From: Monoraphidium neglectum | Taxonomy: Eukaryota > Chlorophyta > Chlorophyceae > Sphaeropleales > Selenastraceae | Direction of reading: 5' to 3' | NCBI RefSeq assembly: GCF_000611645.1 | Contig: NW_014013128.1 | Coordinates: 10,655-26,999, forward strand | DNA: 16,345 bases | In this document: piece by piece, positions 1 through 8,744 of the stretch | Position numbering within the stretch: position 1 is the stretch's first letter | Layout of the letters: every line of letters begins with the position of its first letter | Program-made: the position numbers and the translations under genes | The notes under the pieces: generated by a model | Databases searched by the model: none | What the model saw: only the letters and a program-made list of their open reading frames with translations | What the model was told of the DNA's origin: nothing

Positions 1-102
1 GGGCAGGGAGGAGTGCGTTTTGGAGAGCGTGGAGTGTCAGCCACTGCACTTTGAACTCCCCAGCTGCAGCTAGGCAGAAGTTTTAGGAGACAAGCAATTG
101 CG

Positions 103-134
103 CCCCTGGCGCCCCTTGCAAGGGGCGCCAGGGG
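103..134. repeat. 32-bp perfect palindrome
   Basis: Both arms read CCCCTGGCGCCCCTTG and its exact reverse complement, with no spacer; the centre lies between 118 and 119. It sits in the probable second intron or later coding part of the left gene. It could form a cruciform or a strong RNA hairpin. No function can be assigned from sequence alone. Confidence 0.9.
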
Positions 135-224
135 TGCGGGCGGGGGGAGGCAGAGCTGCAAGGGCGGGAATGAGGGGGGAACGGCACGGCGGGCCTGTGC
201 AATGAGCACGCGCACGGGCCTTAC

Positions 225-494
225 TGAGGAGCGACCTGGCCATTGCACCTGTACGCATGTCGTGATGTCAGCCGGAAAGTTCCAGTTGGTGACCGCCAGC
301 AGCCCGCGCCTCGGGCCGCTGGGGGCGCGGCCGGCGCCCTGCTGCGCCAGCAGGCGCGGCCCGCCGTCTGAGAAGGGCTGGCCGTTGTCGCGCTGAGAGG
401 CGTCGCTGGCGCCGGGGCCGGCGTCACGGGTGACGAGGTCGATGCCCTTGGGCAGGCCGCCCTCCCATGCCTCGAGCTGCCTGTGCGCGCGCGC

Positions 495-553
<59 letters not shown>

Positions 554-1137
554 AGACTGTGTTTTTGAGACTGTGTTTTTGAGAGGGTGTGTGTGTATGT
601 GTTTGTTTATGTGTGTGTGCACGCGTGCGCGCATACGTTTGTGCGTGCGCGCGCGTGCGCGCGTTACCCATGCGTGCTGTGCGTTTCACAGGTTTTGGGG
701 GAGGCACGAGATTTTGGGCCAAGATCTGGCTGCCGAGGCAGGGTGACCCTCTGCCGCGACCCTGAACCGCACACGCCAAGCGCGTGATCATGCATGGTGG
801 CTCGATCCCCGTGCCGACGGCCCTCTGGCAGCGCCCAGGGCGGCGGCGGCGGCGGCGGCAGCGGCGGGGGGGCGCGCGAGTTTGCCCACCCGAGGGTCAG
901 ATTCCTGCAGCCGGCGTCGGACAGCGGGTTGTCCCGCGTGCACAGCCAGTTCATCCACAGCTTCCGATGACCGTTCTCATCGGCGGGCACCTCGTCCACA
1001 ATAGAGCGGCCCGGCGGCGCGCCGCCTGGGGGCCCGGGCTGAGCGGCGACCCCCCGAAGCGGCGCAGGGGCGGCCAGCACCAGCAGGACCGCGGCCACCA
1101 GCAGTTGGGTCCGGGAGACATCTAGTGTCGTATTCAT
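225..1137 (-). CDS. 5' part of an unrecognised secreted-protein gene, two exons visible, runs off the left edge
   Basis: Exon 1 is 1137-890 and exon 2 is 480 to about 225. The start chosen is ATG at 1137. An in-frame ATG at 1176 would add 13 residues before the hydrophobic stretch. The N-terminus is a clear signal peptide: a short polar start (MNTTLDVSRTQ), then a Leu/Val/Ala core ending near GVAAQPG. A mature segment with WMNWLCTRDN and a sequon (NLT) follows. The donor is CTCGG|GTGGGC and the acceptor is CGCACAG|GCAGC. They join in phase to read RNLTLGQLEAWEGGLPKG. Exon 2 continues through LLAVTNWNFPADITTCVQ. A likely donor is TCA|GTAAGG at 224, but CAG|GTGCAA at 248 and simple read-through are also possible, because the frame stays open to base 1. 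I recognise no family. The gene is transcribed divergently from the expansin gene. The coding call is supported by the signal peptide and the phase-consistent intron, not by homology. Confidence 0.62.
484..550. repeat. (GC)n then (GT)27 microsatellite inside intron 1 of the left gene
   Basis: A short GC-alternating run passes into 27 uninterrupted GT units at 497-550. Two near-copies of a unit like TGTTTTTGAGACTG follow, then more GT-rich sequence to about 665. On the coding (minus) strand the tract reads (CA)n then (CG)n and abuts the 3' splice site at 481-482, in the place of a normal polypyrimidine tract. Confidence 0.95.
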
Positions 1138-1974
1138 CGCTTTGAGGTAACTGCTTGCCGCGAGGACGCCTGTCACTCCGACGTGGACCCGGGGCCGCTG
1201 TCCAGAGTGCCTCGGATCAGTTCACCCAGATTTTGCGGCCTTGCCAAGGTGATGCCGTGAGTGTTACCAAAAACATGGCCTTAGATTTGTACTTTCCGTC
1301 AAGGGGCGTAAAAGAAGGGAGTAGGTAGGTAAAATTACTGGCTTTGCCTGTCAACTGTGAATCCTGTACTTTTAGTGCATGTGCGAGTCGTTCGAAAATC
1401 TGGAACTTTTACTAAGATTCTACGGTGCTGCCTGCACGCTGGCGGCGGCTTGCTTGCAGCGGACTCTTGCTCATGCTGCTGCCTCGGTTGCCTCGGCGTT
1501 GGTCCGGTGAAGCAAGTGGTGTTCATTGCAACACGGAATGTCAAGCAGCGACTCACAATGTCCCGGGCTCTAGCATTTCTGTCAAAGGTGTTGACCCTTC
1601 CCCTCATGATGTGGGTTTTCCGTGGTGATGAGTTTGTGTCATCAAGCCCCGGCCGGAACAGCAAATTAGCAGGTCCGTGCTGCCCCTGGCACCAGCGCAG
1701 TGCTGCCACCCTGCATTGAACATCCCAACCCTTCCTTTCCTAGATCATCGCTGCTTTGATGCGCCAGGCATGCAGACTTGTGGCTGCTTTGATGAACGAA
1801 ACCAGCGCTGATGACCAAAAGTGCACGTCCCGCCGATGGCCGCAGACGCGTCGCATGCAGGCGTCAGATGCAATGCCTCGCTTATGAATAGGTACTGGCT
1901 CTACTTGTTCCAAGGATCTTCAAGCAACGCGGGATGCGAGCTGCTTGCAGTCGCTGCAACTGGCTGCCAGCCAG

Positions 1975-2066
<92 letters not shown>

Positions 2067-2735
2067 CTGCTGCTGCCGCTATGGCCGGTGCCGCTGCTGA
2101 GCAATGCTCCTGCTCCTGTGGGTGGCACCCTTGCACAGGAGTGTTCGTTCACCCCAGCTGAGTCTGGGTGCTTCAGGGCTCTACTTTTTCAAACCTGTCC
2201 CTCAATCCTTGCCCTCGCCAGTCAGCTGATGTCACTGCTGTACTTGTGCTGCAGTCCAGAGAAAGCGAGGGCCTGCTGTCCAGCCAGTCCGTGGCGGCAT
2301 GCAAAGCTCTCTTGTTGGTTAGTGTTGCATCATAGTACACTATTGTCGAATTAATCCACTCTTCACAGGTTACATCTGGCTCATGTGACGCTGCGCCACA
2401 CGGCAACAGCGCGCCTTCGGACTGGGGCGTGCAGGAGTGGCCTTTTGACCTTGGAGGACGTGGTGTCATTGCGATCGTAGTGAATCACATGCAGCATCAC
2501 CTATCTGATTGACCTGAATATCACCAATACCACGGTTTTGCAGGTTGTCAACTGAACGTCTCTTGTTATAACGCCGTCTAGCTCGATCGTTGCAACGAGA
2601 AGGGATTCGGAACGAACCGTCAGCGTATGTCACGAGCGCCCTTTTACCTTATATCATGCAGAGCTTCGTAGGTCATAACACCTGTTCGCATTCATCTCGA
2701 GTCGCCGCACTAGTGATCAAGCCCCTGACGCAACC
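1138..2735. other. Divergent intergenic spacer (two 5' flanks) of about 1.6 kb
   Basis: This region lies between two divergently transcribed secretory genes and must hold both promoters. Open frames occur on both strands, but none has a signal peptide, recognisable domain or convincing splice signals. The longest frame is the reading of the TGC repeat. A weak TATA-like string (TTATATCAT) lies near 2650, about 80 bases upstream of the expansin ATG. No confident core promoter was found for either gene. Confidence 0.55.
1975..2064. repeat. (TGC)30 trinucleotide repeat
   Basis: There are thirty uninterrupted TGC units (CAG-type repeat on the minus strand), followed by one TTC interruption and a few more TGC/CGC triplets. 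The repeat lies between the divergent genes, about 670 bases upstream of the expansin ATG. Whether it is transcribed is not visible. The poly-Leu, poly-Ser and poly-Ala frames it creates are by-products of the repeat. Confidence 0.97.
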
Positions 2736-2816
2736 ATGCCGCTCCACCAGCACGTGTGCCTCCTGCTCTTTGGAGCAGCCTGCCTTCTGGCGCTGCTGCC
2801 GCAGCCCAGCCACGGT
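2736..2816 (+). other. Predicted signal peptide of the expansin
   Basis: The first 27 residues have a short polar start (MPLHQHV), a Leu/Ala/Cys-rich hydrophobic core and a small-residue end (SHG followed by APEQ). This places the product in the secretory pathway, as expected for an expansin acting in the wall. The exact cleavage site is inferred. Confidence 0.8.
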
Positions 2817-5800
2817 GCCCCAGAGCAGGTTGTGGAGCCTTATTGGCGGCGGGGCAGGGCCAGTTGGTACGGGTGAGCTGGCAGAGACGTGCCCAAGGGG
2901 TGTCTGGTGGCCCCGCCCGATGCTGACTGGGCGCATGCCGTCACCCGTGCGCATGACCCTTTTATGCATCGCACGCCTGCTGTCAAGGTCCCTGACGCTG
3001 GGTGATCTTGGCTTATGCAGATGGGAGCACTCTCCAGACCGTTTGGCGCAATGCTCGTCCTCCTGCTTAGCGGGCGCGCGTTCGCAGCACGCGTGCGCCC
3101 GTGGGGGTTGCTGACGCCACCAGTCAGTATCGGTGCCAGCTCAGCATTGCCTCCCATCCTAAGCACCTGGCTGACACGTGTGCAGTGATCACCATAGTCC
3201 CTTAGTCCCCCACTTGCCTCGTGGTCAACAAGCCCGTCCCATCCAATCATGCTCCTCCCTCTCAACACACCTGCACCCCGGGCTGCTTCAAGCGTTGTCC
3301 ACCCCTCGCTGATCGGCCGCTGCCAGCGCAGCCACCTAATCTCGGCGCGATCATTGCTCCCTTGCATCTCAACCTCTGCCTCCACCCTACGCATTCGCGC
3401 TGTGCAGCAACCAGGACAGCGCTTTCGTAACCAAATTTGCGCCCTACCGCGGCGGCGGCCGCAGCGCGTTCGGCATCATCCCGTGGGGCGGGTGAGTGCA
3501 TACACTGGGGCCGCTTGCAGGGCGCACACGTCCGCTAGCTTTCGTGTGCACGCATTGATGGCGGGTGAGGAAAGGCGCTGCCATGCGTTTGCGAGAAGTT
3601 TGGTCGTCTGCCCACTGTGCTGCACTTGACTGGGCCTGCCTTCTGGTTCTGAAGTTGCACCCGACGCACCTCGACACGTTCTATTCACTTGAATGACAAC
3701 CAGGCACGCATGCAGCCCCCAGCCGACCAACCCCCCAGGACTGCAAGTGCAGCGCAGCGCATGCGCGCCCACGTGTCAACAACATCACACCTCTGCCCTC
3801 CTATGTGCTCGCCCACATCACACGTTGCCTTCCTAGCAACTGAGCAACCCACCCCTCTGCCTTCCATTGCCTCAGCCCTCACATGCACGTCACCAAATAC
3901 CATCATCCACCCAAAAACGCATCAACGATGCCCCCCCCTCCCCGCACCAGGTGCGGCCTGACCAATGGGGACAGCACTGTGCCCTGGCCGCTCGACCAGG
4001 TGGCATCCTACGCGGACGCCAATCCCGACTACCCGGGCTCGTGCGAACGCTGCTACGAGGCGCGAGCGCCTCACTGTCTGCTGCTGCTATTGGGGTTTAG
4101 GCATTGGGGTTCAGGGTGCTGCTGCAATTGATAGGGTGTCCACGTGCTTTGCAGACCAAGGATGGGACCCAGCCTTGCGCAAGCTGACGCATGCCGTTGT
4201 TTGGGCTCGGCTTTGGCTGGCGGGGCCCTTGGGTATGATTAGCGTATTGTGTCATGTTGGGGCAGGGGCAGACGGGCGAATGGGCAACAGATTTGTTTCA
4301 CAATCGTGGCCGGGTGCTAGCCGCGAGCGCGCGCGCGCGTATGAGGGTTGCAGCATATATTCTTGGAAGAGCGCAGGGGGCTGACGCCTGCCCCACAGTG
4401 TTGCAGCGAGGGGCCAGATATTTGTAGATAAACCTCCCTCCTCATCGCCCGCCCTCTGCTGACGCGTGCGCCTCGCACCCTGCATAATCGCCTGGTTGCA
4501 GGTGAAGTGCTCCCCGGGGGACGTCTTGGGGTGGGCAAAGAAACCGGTGGACTACACACAAAAGTGAGCCTGCCCTCACCCTGGCAATCAGCCCAACACA
4601 TCCTCACCAAGGGGCTGATGCAGGAGACAGGCAATGATGCCAAGCAAGTGACCCTAATCAATGCCAGGTTTGACACTTCTCTGCCACTCATTCACCCCGC
4701 TCCTGAACCGCCGCATCGTCCCTCAATGCATTTGCCCAAACGCGCCATCACGACCGCGTGCATCGCGCAGCTACTTCCCATTTTGGTGAGTGTGAGTATG
4801 TCATCTAATTGGGAGATAGAGGTGCAGTAGTGCCCAGATGGGATTATCTCCTGTGTACTAGCTGCAAAAGCTCCAAAACAAATGGTGCAATAATCTCAAC
4901 GACAAGTAGGTGCTGGGTCTCCAAACCCCGCCCAGCTGTTGCAATCCTGCAGGGTCTCCTTTTCACGCGCCCACTCTCAACCCCCAAGCCCAAACCCTGC
5001 CCTCCACACACACGCCCTTCTTCTGCATTGATGCGTGCATGTCGTTCTCCCAAAACCAGTCACACGCGTGTTGCTCTCCCTGCTCCAGGGGGCGGGGAGT
5101 GGCTCTTATCCCTGCTCCCCCCACCCCGCGCCCCAAGCCCCTGCGTTGCTCCTCGGCCATCCACCATTCACTGACGCACCAAACTGTGCGCGCCCACCTC
5201 CCACCCAGGGAGCACATCGCATCTGTACCAGACGACCAGGTGCGCCCCTTCCCGGGTGCGACTGCCGGCTCCAGCGCCGCGGCCATGCGGGCTGCCGCCC
5301 AACGCAGAGAGAGAGAGAGAGAGAGAGAGACTACGCAGGCTGTGACGCCCGCGTAAATTAAGGAAGAGGGGGCTGGCTTGCGGGGGCCGAGGCCGCCGCG
5401 CCGCCCCCTCACCAAAAAACAAAGCCTGCACGAATTGCCACAACCACTTCCGTGCAAGGGTGCAACACCTGACAAGGTGCTGCACCCCCGCCCAACGCAC
5501 CTCCATGCCGGCCGCGCACCCCCCCCCCTTCGCCTTAGCCCCTCCTGTCCGGCGGTTCCACCTACATGTGCAGCAACCGCTGGCTGAGCATCACTGCTTG
5601 ACAAGAAACCCTGAACAAAACCCTATACCCTATACGTTATACCCACCAGCAGTACCGTAGATAACGCCGGGCGTGCCCGCCCACGCCCTGGCGTTAACGC
5701 GACCGCCACTGATGATTTGGCCGACGCAGGCAACGCCGGCAGCAAGAACGCCACCCCTACCGTGGATGTCAAGTGCTGGGATCCCAACAAGAGTGTGGTG

Positions 5801-6162
5801 GTGAAGATTATTGACATCTGCTGGGGTGGGATGGGGTTCAGGGTTGGGTGTTCAAGGGTTCAGGGTTTTGCATGGCGAAGGGCTTCAATTGTACTGCTTC
5901 ACTGGGCTTGTCCGATTGTAAACAGCCCACATTTTGCCCAGGTACGAACTCACCGCAGCCAGGCACAACACACGCGCGCTCCTGCACACACATTTCCCGC
6001 CCACTCGAACCCCACCCCATCCCACCCACACCTGCTTGCAACCACGTATCAACCAACCCTGACGGCTCACAAATGCACCCATTTGCAAAATGCAGCCCGT
6101 GTTACTACGCGCCTGCAAATCAGGCGCCGTACTATCAATACGGGTGTTGCTACAATAAGAAG

Positions 6163-6194
<32 letters not shown>

Positions 6195-8463
6195 GCGTGC
6201 GTGCGTGTGTGCACGCGCGCGCGCCTCTGTGTCTGTTGTGCGTGCTGGGGTAAAGACGGATGCTGTGTGTGCATGCAACCAGCCTCGATGTGACGTCCGC
6301 AGCACAGGAGAGTGCTGACGAGGGTTCCCAAGGTTTACTGCACAAGACCACCTGGCTGCCACACATGCAGCTGCAAGCCCTGTCCAGTGCACTGTAAGCA
6401 TGTGCATGCAGTCCCATTACGCATTCAGAGACGCGCCAAGCTGAAGGTATGCGAATGTGCTGCACTGACCTGCTTGCTTGCGTATGCAACTGTGATCAAT
6501 GCCCCCAGTTCCTCTGATCGCGACCGCCATCCGCATGCCCCCTCAACCTTGCCCCGATGCACACGACCGCGCCACTTGCGCTGCAGGAGCATCCCAAGGC
6601 CGGCCAGAACGAGTTTGACCTCTCATACTTTGCGTTCCAGCAGCTGGCGCACCTGATGTACGGCATCATGATGGTGGTGAGCCGATTTTTTTGGGAGGAG
6701 TGCGGTTCGAGAGGGCGCATGGGAGAGGGGACTTTATATGATGCTGTTTGCCCGTGGTGGGAAAGGTCTGCAATTGGGGCAAGGATTGTGGGGAGGGAGG
6801 GTTGGGCTGCGCTGCTAGGAAGGGCCAGGGATCAGTATCAGCTGAAGTCCTGAGCTAAAATTGGCTTTATGCGTCGTGTGAGCTCAGTTATTGTCTGATC
6901 TGCTGCTGGCCCCGCACACGCGGCTGCTTTCGCCGCGCTGCAATGTGTTGCGGCAGCAAACAGCGCGTCTCTGTGAAGTGCCTCCCCAAGCAAGAGCTGT
7001 TGCATTGAAAACCCCTCACATGAGGCGCGCGTGAAGCAGCTGTACTGGTGGCGTTGAGGCATGATCATTGTGAGCCGCCAACCAAAGCGGTGACGGCTGC
7101 GATCACTCGGCTTCACCCTGGAGCGCTCCTCCCTCATCTCCCAGATTCCCGCCTGCCCTCCCGCCTGCCGTGCCTGCAGGACTACCGCGCCGTTGACTGC
7201 GACACCAAGAAGCCCATCCGTCTGGAGCCTGGGTACATAAGCGATGTGTGTGACGGGGCACATCTGCGCAATCACTCATTCTCATCACTTATGTATCCAG
7301 GCTGAGATTCGCCTGTACAATTGCGCATGAATGAGGGATCCAGGTTACAATACTTCATTGGTTGGCTGTAGTGTTTGACCGTGGTTTTGGGCGGCTGTCA
7401 CGAGCGCGGCCGCATTTCGTTGGCCGCCCCTCTTGATCTTGCCTGCGGTAATCGCCTCCATGAATCCTCAACGCCCTCGCCACACTGTCAGGGGGATGAA
7501 TCTACCAACCTCTATTGAATAATTTGAAGTTAACTTGTCAACGCACAACCTCCATTGGCAGGTCCTGTACTCGGATATGCCGGGAGTCGGGTGGGCCTGG
7601 TTCCCCACCGGCCAGATCGGCAACAACTTCCAGGTGGGCAGAGTTGCTGCAGCCAGTGTGGTTTCAAACCACCAGCCTGTGATGGTCAAGGTGGGTCAAA
7701 CGACGCGGAGAGGAATTTTAAGGCAGTGTGGACTGTGCATCCGTCGACTTGACTTGTATTTATTGCAACCAATGCTCCCTCCACCCCAACCCAGGTCGTG
7801 GCCAAGGGCAAGGGCCGCGGTGGGAGTGCTGCCGCCTGTGCCCTGCTGCGCGTCGACGCAAAAGGCGAGCGCCGGGAGGCGTTGCGCACGCGCAGACTCA
7901 GCACACTTAGATTCGCGCCACCGTCACCAGCAAGGGTTCCAATTCGGACAGAGTTTGAGCTCCCGTTCTTTGCGCTGACCTCTGCCTGACCCACAGACCC
8001 ACACGCAAATGGTCATGTTGCCCCGCTGCACACAGCATCGCATGAATCCCCTCGACAGACCACAATCAGCAATCGTATCTTATAAGGCCACCGCACCGCT
8101 ACACCACATGCACACGCAACCCCAGGCGGCATGACGTGGGCCTGCCGCGGCTGCGGCACCAGCGAGGGCTACCAACCCTTCGCCGGCGTTAAGGCCGTCG
8201 AGTTTTGGATCCGCGACCGCTCGAGCCCTGGCACCGTGCCGAACGTCAAGGTGATGATCGGCAACCCAAACCTGAACAAATGGTGCAACAATGAGAAAGG
8301 GCTGCGCGGGCTGCCGGCGGCCGCGACAGAGGGCGAGTGGCAAAAGTTTGACATCGCCATGTCTGCTTTCAACTGCCCAGACCAGGCGGCGGCGAGCCAG
8401 ATTGGGTTCCAGCCAAACGAGCAGGTCAACTTCTGCATCGACGACCTGCAGCTGGTGCGCTGA
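2736..8463 (+). CDS. Expansin (secreted wall-loosening protein), multi-exon
   Basis: Expansins loosen wall polysaccharides non-enzymatically. Supported exons: 2736-2872 (signal peptide, then RASWYG), 3408-3491, 3951-4059 (CGLTNGDSTVPWPLDQ, YADANPDYPGSCERCYE), 4502-4563 (VKCSPGDVLGW), about 5653-5820 (VDVKCWDPNKSVVVKIIDI), 6096-6162 (CPCYYAPANQ, YGCC), 6587-6676 (NEFDLSYFAFQQLAH), 7180-7245 (DYRAVDCDTKKPI), 7562-7690 (VLYSDMPGVGWAWFP), 7795-7864 and 8126-8463 (stop TGA). The ASWYG, PWPLDQ, SCERCYE, CPC and FDLSYFAF motifs are hallmarks of the expansin/EG45 double-psi barrel. The Asp of the HFD motif is kept, with Glu in place of His. The ATG has a good context (CAACCATGC). Exons 1-4 and all exons from 5653 onward join in phase, but 4564-5652 is unresolved. 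Introns after 4059 and 7864 need GC donors, and the one after 5820 needs CT. The family assignment is firm; the exact gene model is not. Confidence 0.9.
4060..4501 (+). other. GC-AG intron in the expansin gene
   Basis: Exon 3 ends ...CGCTGCTACGAG at 4059 and exon 4 begins GTGAAGTGC at 4502 after TTGCAG. Joined in phase 0 they give ERCYEVKC, as expansins require. The intron therefore starts GCGCGA rather than GT, and no GT lies close enough to keep the frame and the motif. Its early part carries degenerate GGGGTTTAGG/GGGGTTCAGGG sequence. Confidence 0.7.
4564..5652 (+). other. Unresolved middle of the expansin gene: introns plus small exons
   Basis: Exon 4 ends at 4563 in phase 2 (ACACAAAA|GTGAGC). 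Candidate coding islands: 4771-4785 (a 15-base microexon between GCGCAG and GTGAGT), 4865-4908 (LQKLQNKWCNNLND) and 5209-5239 (EHIASVPDDQ, with CAG|GTGCGC). The last two join in phase if the 4865 exon ends at AA|GTAGGT. I could not find a fully phase-consistent chain from 4563 to 4865 or from 5239 to 5653. A read-through past 5239 stays open (VRPFPG, then an Arg-Glu run from the AG repeat) to a stop near 5357. Transcript evidence is needed to fix the exons. Confidence 0.5.
5306..5330 (+). repeat. (AG)n microsatellite
   Basis: A 25-base AG run lies in the unresolved middle of the expansin gene. In one frame it encodes alternating Arg-Glu, which is not typical of expansins, so it is probably intronic. 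Confidence 0.9.
5821..6095 (+). other. Apparent non-canonical (CT-AG) intron in the expansin gene
   Basis: Joining exon end 5820 (GACATCTG) to 6096 (CCCGTGTTAC, after AAATGCAG) restores IIDICPCYY, the conserved CPC motif, in correct phase. The intron then begins CTGGGG. The nearest GT (5826) leaves phase 1 and fits neither AG before the next exon (6095 or 6123). Explanations are a real atypical splice site, a base error, or an unseen microexon. Confidence 0.5.
6163..6184 (+). repeat. (GT)11 tract forming a 5' splice site
   Basis: The exon coding YGCCYNKK ends at 6162 (AAG) and is followed at once by eleven GT units, then TATATGTGTG and GTGC/CGCG-rich sequence to about 6225. The first GT serves as the donor of the intron 6163-6586. 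The next exon joins in phase 0 to EHPKAGQNEFDLS. Confidence 0.85.
7795..8460 (+). other. C-terminal domain of the expansin, unlike the plant-type CBM63 domain
   Basis: This part has the segments WACRGCGTSEGYQPFAG, VEFWIRDRSSPGTVPNVKVM, NKWCNNEKG, EWQKFDIAMSAFNCP and VNFCIDDLQLV. Alternating hydrophobics, a W..FDI strand and a closing CIDDLQL strand suggest a galactose-binding-like beta-sandwich of the kind in bacterial carbohydrate-binding modules. I do not see the plant expansin domain 2 pattern. The exon 7562-7690 before it (SDMPGVGWAWFPTGQIG) is the linker and first part. The sandwich fold is inference; that it is the secreted protein's C-terminus is seen directly. Confidence 0.55.
7865..8125 (+). 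other. GC-AG intron before the last expansin exon
   Basis: The exon ends GACGCAAAAG at 7864 and the intron starts GCGAGC, which is the common GTGAGC donor with T changed to C. The acceptor is CCCCAG at 8125. The join reads VDAKGGMTWACRGCG in frame. No in-frame GT donor is available nearby. Confidence 0.75.
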
Positions 8464-8739
8464 GCGCGACAAAGGCAGCGGCCGGTGCACTGGGCGCATA
8501 AAAGGCGGCGGATGGCGAGAGGGCGGCACTGATAGGGCACTCAGGGCCTGCAGCCCAGCTGGAGACATGGGCAGCTTGGAAATCTGTTGATTAGATGTTG
8601 TCCAAGGGTGTCGCGATCTGCACAAACATGGTTGTTGCTGCTCACGATTTTGTTAGTTACATTGTGTCGGCAGGAATGAGTAGTTAGCCCGGCAGCTGCT
8701 GCTTGGCCTCGAACGTGCGCAAGCGAGTGCACAGCGCCG

Positions 8740-8744
8740 TGTAA
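8740..8744 (+). terminator. Probable UGUAA poly(A) signal of the expansin gene
   Basis: TGTAA lies 277 bases downstream of the stop codon. UGUAA is the usual polyadenylation signal of volvocine and related green algae. The implied 3'UTR is about 290-300 bases, a normal length there. Confidence 0.6.

Larger units (their letters stand above)
3408..6676 (+). other. Double-psi beta-barrel (expansin/EG45) domain, spread over at least six exons
   Basis: The domain runs from the end of exon 1 (RASWYG) through GGCGLTNGD, the Asp/Tyr segment SYADANPDYPGSC, ERCYEVKC, VDVKCWDPNKSVVVKIID, the CPC pair and NEFDLSYFAFQQLAHLMYG. The paired cysteines and the FDLS segment occupy the order known for expansin domain 1. 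Exon junction phases seen: 2/2 at 2872-3408, 2/2 at 3491-3951, 0/0 at 4059-4502, 2/2 at 5820-6096, 0/0 at 6162-6587. Confidence 0.85.

Noticed and set aside
221..634. Minus-strand open frame with a long His-Thr run
   Set aside because: It is produced by the GT/CA microsatellite. The same bases are explained by the intron plus exon 2 of the left gene in another frame.
1357..1719. Plus-strand 120-residue frame in the divergent spacer
   Set aside because: An equally long frame occurs on the opposite strand, with no motif or splice support, so chance is likely.
1821..2354. Plus-strand open frame with poly-Leu, and matching poly-Ala/poly-Ser frames on both strands
   Set aside because: All come from reading the (TGC)30 repeat. 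The flanks show no domain, signal peptide or splice pattern.
4910..5604. Overlapping long frames with Arg-Glu or Leu-Ser runs on both strands
   Set aside because: They are driven by the (AG)n repeat and GC-rich composition. Only short segments here fit the expansin.
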